This document shows positions 62,285 through 64,000 of a stretch of DNA of 64,000 bases, in pieces. The stretch lies in contig NZ_ACZO01000005.1 in the NCBI RefSeq assembly GCF_000176155.1, forward strand, positions 62,001 to 126,000, written 5' to 3'. The notes beneath the pieces were generated by a model. It saw only the letters and a program-made list of their open reading frames with translations. It had not been told where the DNA came from and did not search any database. The translations under genes were made by a program, and so were the position numbers. Positions within the stretch are counted from its first letter, which is position 1; every line of letters begins with the position of its first letter. This DNA is from Vibrio metschnikovii CIP 69.14 (GTDB taxonomy: Bacteria > Pseudomonadota > Gammaproteobacteria > Enterobacterales > Vibrionaceae).

Positions 62285-63286
62285 ATGTTAAAAACCGCAA
62301 TTATTGGTGCAAGTGGCTATACCGGTGCTGAATTAGCACTGATGGTGGAAAAACACCCTCAACTCAAACTAGCAGGTTTATATGTTTCCGCCAACAGTCT
62401 CGATGCAGGAAAATCAATGGCTGAGCTGCATGGTAAATTAGCCGGGCTGGTTGACATGGAGATTGAGCCTTTAGTTGACCCACTTGTTGTTGCGAGTCAG
62501 TGCGATGTGGTGTTTTTAGCGACGGCTCATGAAGTGAGTCACGACCTAGCACCAATTTTCCTTGCCCAAGATTGTCAGGTTTTTGATTTATCTGGTGCCT
62601 TTCGTGTGAAAAGTGAGGATTTTTATCCTAATTATTATGGTTTTGAGCACCAGCACCGTGAGTGGTTAGATAAGGCGGTGTATGGCTTAGCAGAATGGAA
62701 CCGTGAAGCCATTCAGCATAGCTCACTGATTGCCGTGGCAGGATGCTATCCGACGGCGGCGCAACTGGCTATTAAACCGTTGATTAACGCAAATTTGTTG
62801 GATACTGAGCAATGGCCAGTGATTAACGCGACCAGCGGCGTGACGGGGGCGGGTCGAAAAGCGACCTTAAACAACAGTTTTTGTGAAGTTAGTCTGCAGC
62901 CTTATGGCGTCTTTACTCATCGTCATCAACCTGAAATTGCCACCCATTTAGGCTGTGAGGTGATTTTCACCCCTCATCTGGGCAATTTTAAACGGGGTAT
63001 TTTAGCCACAATAACCATGAAGTTGGCAGTCGGTGTTACGGCGCAGCAGGTCGATGAGGCATTTACTCAAGCTTATGCTGATCAGCCTGCGGTGAGGCTA
63101 AAATCCAGTTTGCCATCCATTAAAGATGTGGAATTTACGCCGTTTTGCGATTTGGGATGGCGAGTTCAAGGTGAGCATGTCATCGTCGTTTCAGCGATCG
63201 ATAACTTATTAAAAGGGGCATCGAGTCAAGCGATGCAATGTTTAAATATTCATTACGGTTTTTCTGAGCTAACGGCTTTGGTGTAA
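62285..63286 (+). CDS. argC: N-acetyl-gamma-glutamyl-phosphate reductase
   Basis: 333-residue NADPH-dependent reductase of arginine synthesis. The nucleotide motif [12 protein letters not shown] is at the N-terminus, catalytic C154 is in VAGCYPTA, and [11 protein letters not shown] follows. The start is ATG 62285. Followed by argB after 23 nt. Confidence 0.97.
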   Translation: MLKTAIIGASGYTGAELALMVEKHPQLKLAGLYVSANSLDAGKSMAELHGKLAGLVDMEIEPLVDPLVVASQCDVVFLATAHEVSHDLAPIFLAQDCQVFDLSGAFRVKSEDFYPNYYGFEHQHREWLDKAVYGLAEWNREAIQHSSLIAVAGCYPTAAQLAIKPLINANLLDTEQWPVINATSGVTGAGRKATLNNSFCEVSLQPYGVFTHRHQPEIATHLGCEVIFTPHLGNFKRGILATITMKLAVGVTAQQVDEAFTQAYADQPAVRLKSSLPSIKDVEFTPFCDLGWRVQGEHVIVVSAIDNLLKGASSQAMQCLNIHYGFSELTALV

Positions 63287-63309
63287 AGCACCAAGCGTAA
63301 GGGTGAAAT

Positions 63310-64000
63310 ATGACAGATACACAGCATAATCCATTGGTGATTAAATTAGGCGGCGCAGCGCTGTCTTGTTCTGACACGCTAAGCAAATTGTTTGGCGCTA
63401 TCGCACTGTATCAAGCTCAAGCTCAGCGACGAATTGTCATTGTTCATGGTGGCGGTTATTTGGTCGATGAGTTGATGGCAAAATTACACCTGCCGACGGT
63501 AAAGAAAGAAGGGCTACGCGTTACCCCTTATGAACAAATTCCTTTTATTGCCGGAGCGTTAGCCGGAACGGCCAATAAAATGCTCCAAGGACAAGCCATA
63601 AAAGACGGTTTGAATGCCATCGGTTTATGTTTAGCGGATGGCGGCTTATGTCAAGTCGAGGAACTCGACCCTGAGCTGGGAGCGGTGGGTAAAGCCCTGC
63701 CGGGCGATTCACAACTGTTACAAGCCATTCTTAATGCTGGCGGGCTACCGATCATCAGTTCGATTGGGCTTACTGCAAGCGGACAAATGATGAATGTCAA
63801 TGCCGATCAGGCGGCGGTGGCCGTGGCCGGTGCACTGGATGCCGAGTTAGTTCTGCTCTCTGATGTGAGTGGTGTATTGGATGGCAAAGGGCACTTATTG
63901 CCGAGCTTGAACGCTCAGCAAGCCAATAGTTTGATTGCTGGTAAAGTGATCACCGATGGCATGATCGTCAAAGTCAAAGCCGCGCTAGAGGCCGCCAATG
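63310..64000 (+). CDS. argB: Acetylglutamate kinase (partial)
   Basis: First 230 codons of argB, cut by the right edge. Amino-acid-kinase fold: [10 protein letters not shown] at the N-terminus, [12 protein letters not shown], and [12 protein letters not shown] near the cut. Phosphorylates N-acetylglutamate. The start is ATG 63310; weak ribosome site GGGTGAA. Second gene of argCB. Confidence 0.95.
   Translation, partial: MTDTQHNPLVIKLGGAALSCSDTLSKLFGAIALYQAQAQRRIVIVHGGGYLVDELMAKLHLPTVKKEGLRVTPYEQIPFIAGALAGTANKMLQGQAIKDGLNAIGLCLADGGLCQVEELDPELGAVGKALPGDSQLLQAILNAGGLPIISSIGLTASGQMMNVNADQAAVAVAGALDAELVLLSDVSGVLDGKGHLLPSLNAQQANSLIAGKVITDGMIVKVKAALEAAN

Overview
The window is a stretch of a Vibrio chromosome, probably the larger one. 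The gene order glpX-zapB-metF-metLB-metJ-maeB-rpmE-priA-cytR-ftsN-hslVU-menA-rraA, then tpiA, groESL, efp, frdABCD, epmA, yibN-secB-gpsA-cysE, aphA, ppc, argE/argCB follows the gammaproteobacterial backbone. The PadR-type quorum regulator AphA between cysE and ppc is diagnostic of Vibrionaceae. No tRNA, rRNA or CRISPR array was seen. The window cuts through a lipoprotein gene at the left edge (CBM41/pullulanase type) and through argB at the right edge.

Left part (1-12.9 kb). dsbD is followed by a fermentation and amino-acid block, all on the minus strand. It holds an arginine deiminase operon (arcA-arcC-arcB), a local ArgR paralogue, a YfcC-family membrane carrier that is a good candidate for the arginine/ornithine exchanger, and aspA with a dcuA gene. 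The dcuA gene is broken by what looks like a 22-nt deletion. Long AT-rich gaps here carry FNR-like and ARG-box-like sites, mRNA hairpins and an ERIC repeat.

Middle (12.9-41.6 kb). This is conserved core: fxsA, a cold-shock protein, trmL, the Cpx envelope-stress module (cpxRA diverging from cpxP with a perfect CpxR box between), fieF, pfkA, glpX, zapB, the methionine regulon with MetJ boxes, priA, cytR, ftsN, the HslVU protease with a sigma-32-type promoter, menA, rraA, a MATE exporter, tpiA, two small genes of unclear role, DUF3135, and a SufR-like regulator with a cysteine cluster.

Right part (41.6-64 kb). groES-groEL is interrupted exactly at the groEL stop codon by a complete-looking 2.9-kb group II intron encoding an RT/maturase/HNH protein. 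The groEL terminator now lies after the intron. Then come mgtC, the EF-P modification genes (epmB, efp, epmA) with the fumarate reductase operon between them, a second ERIC copy fused to the efp 3' end, secB, gpsA, cysE, aphA, ppc and the divergent argE/argCB arginine biosynthesis genes.

Functionally the window couples anaerobic metabolism (frd, aspA, ADI pathway, ppc) with protein quality control (groESL, hslVU, cpx, secB). The most unusual items are the groEL-stop-codon intron, the decayed dcuA, and the regulatory architecture of the arc/yfcC block.
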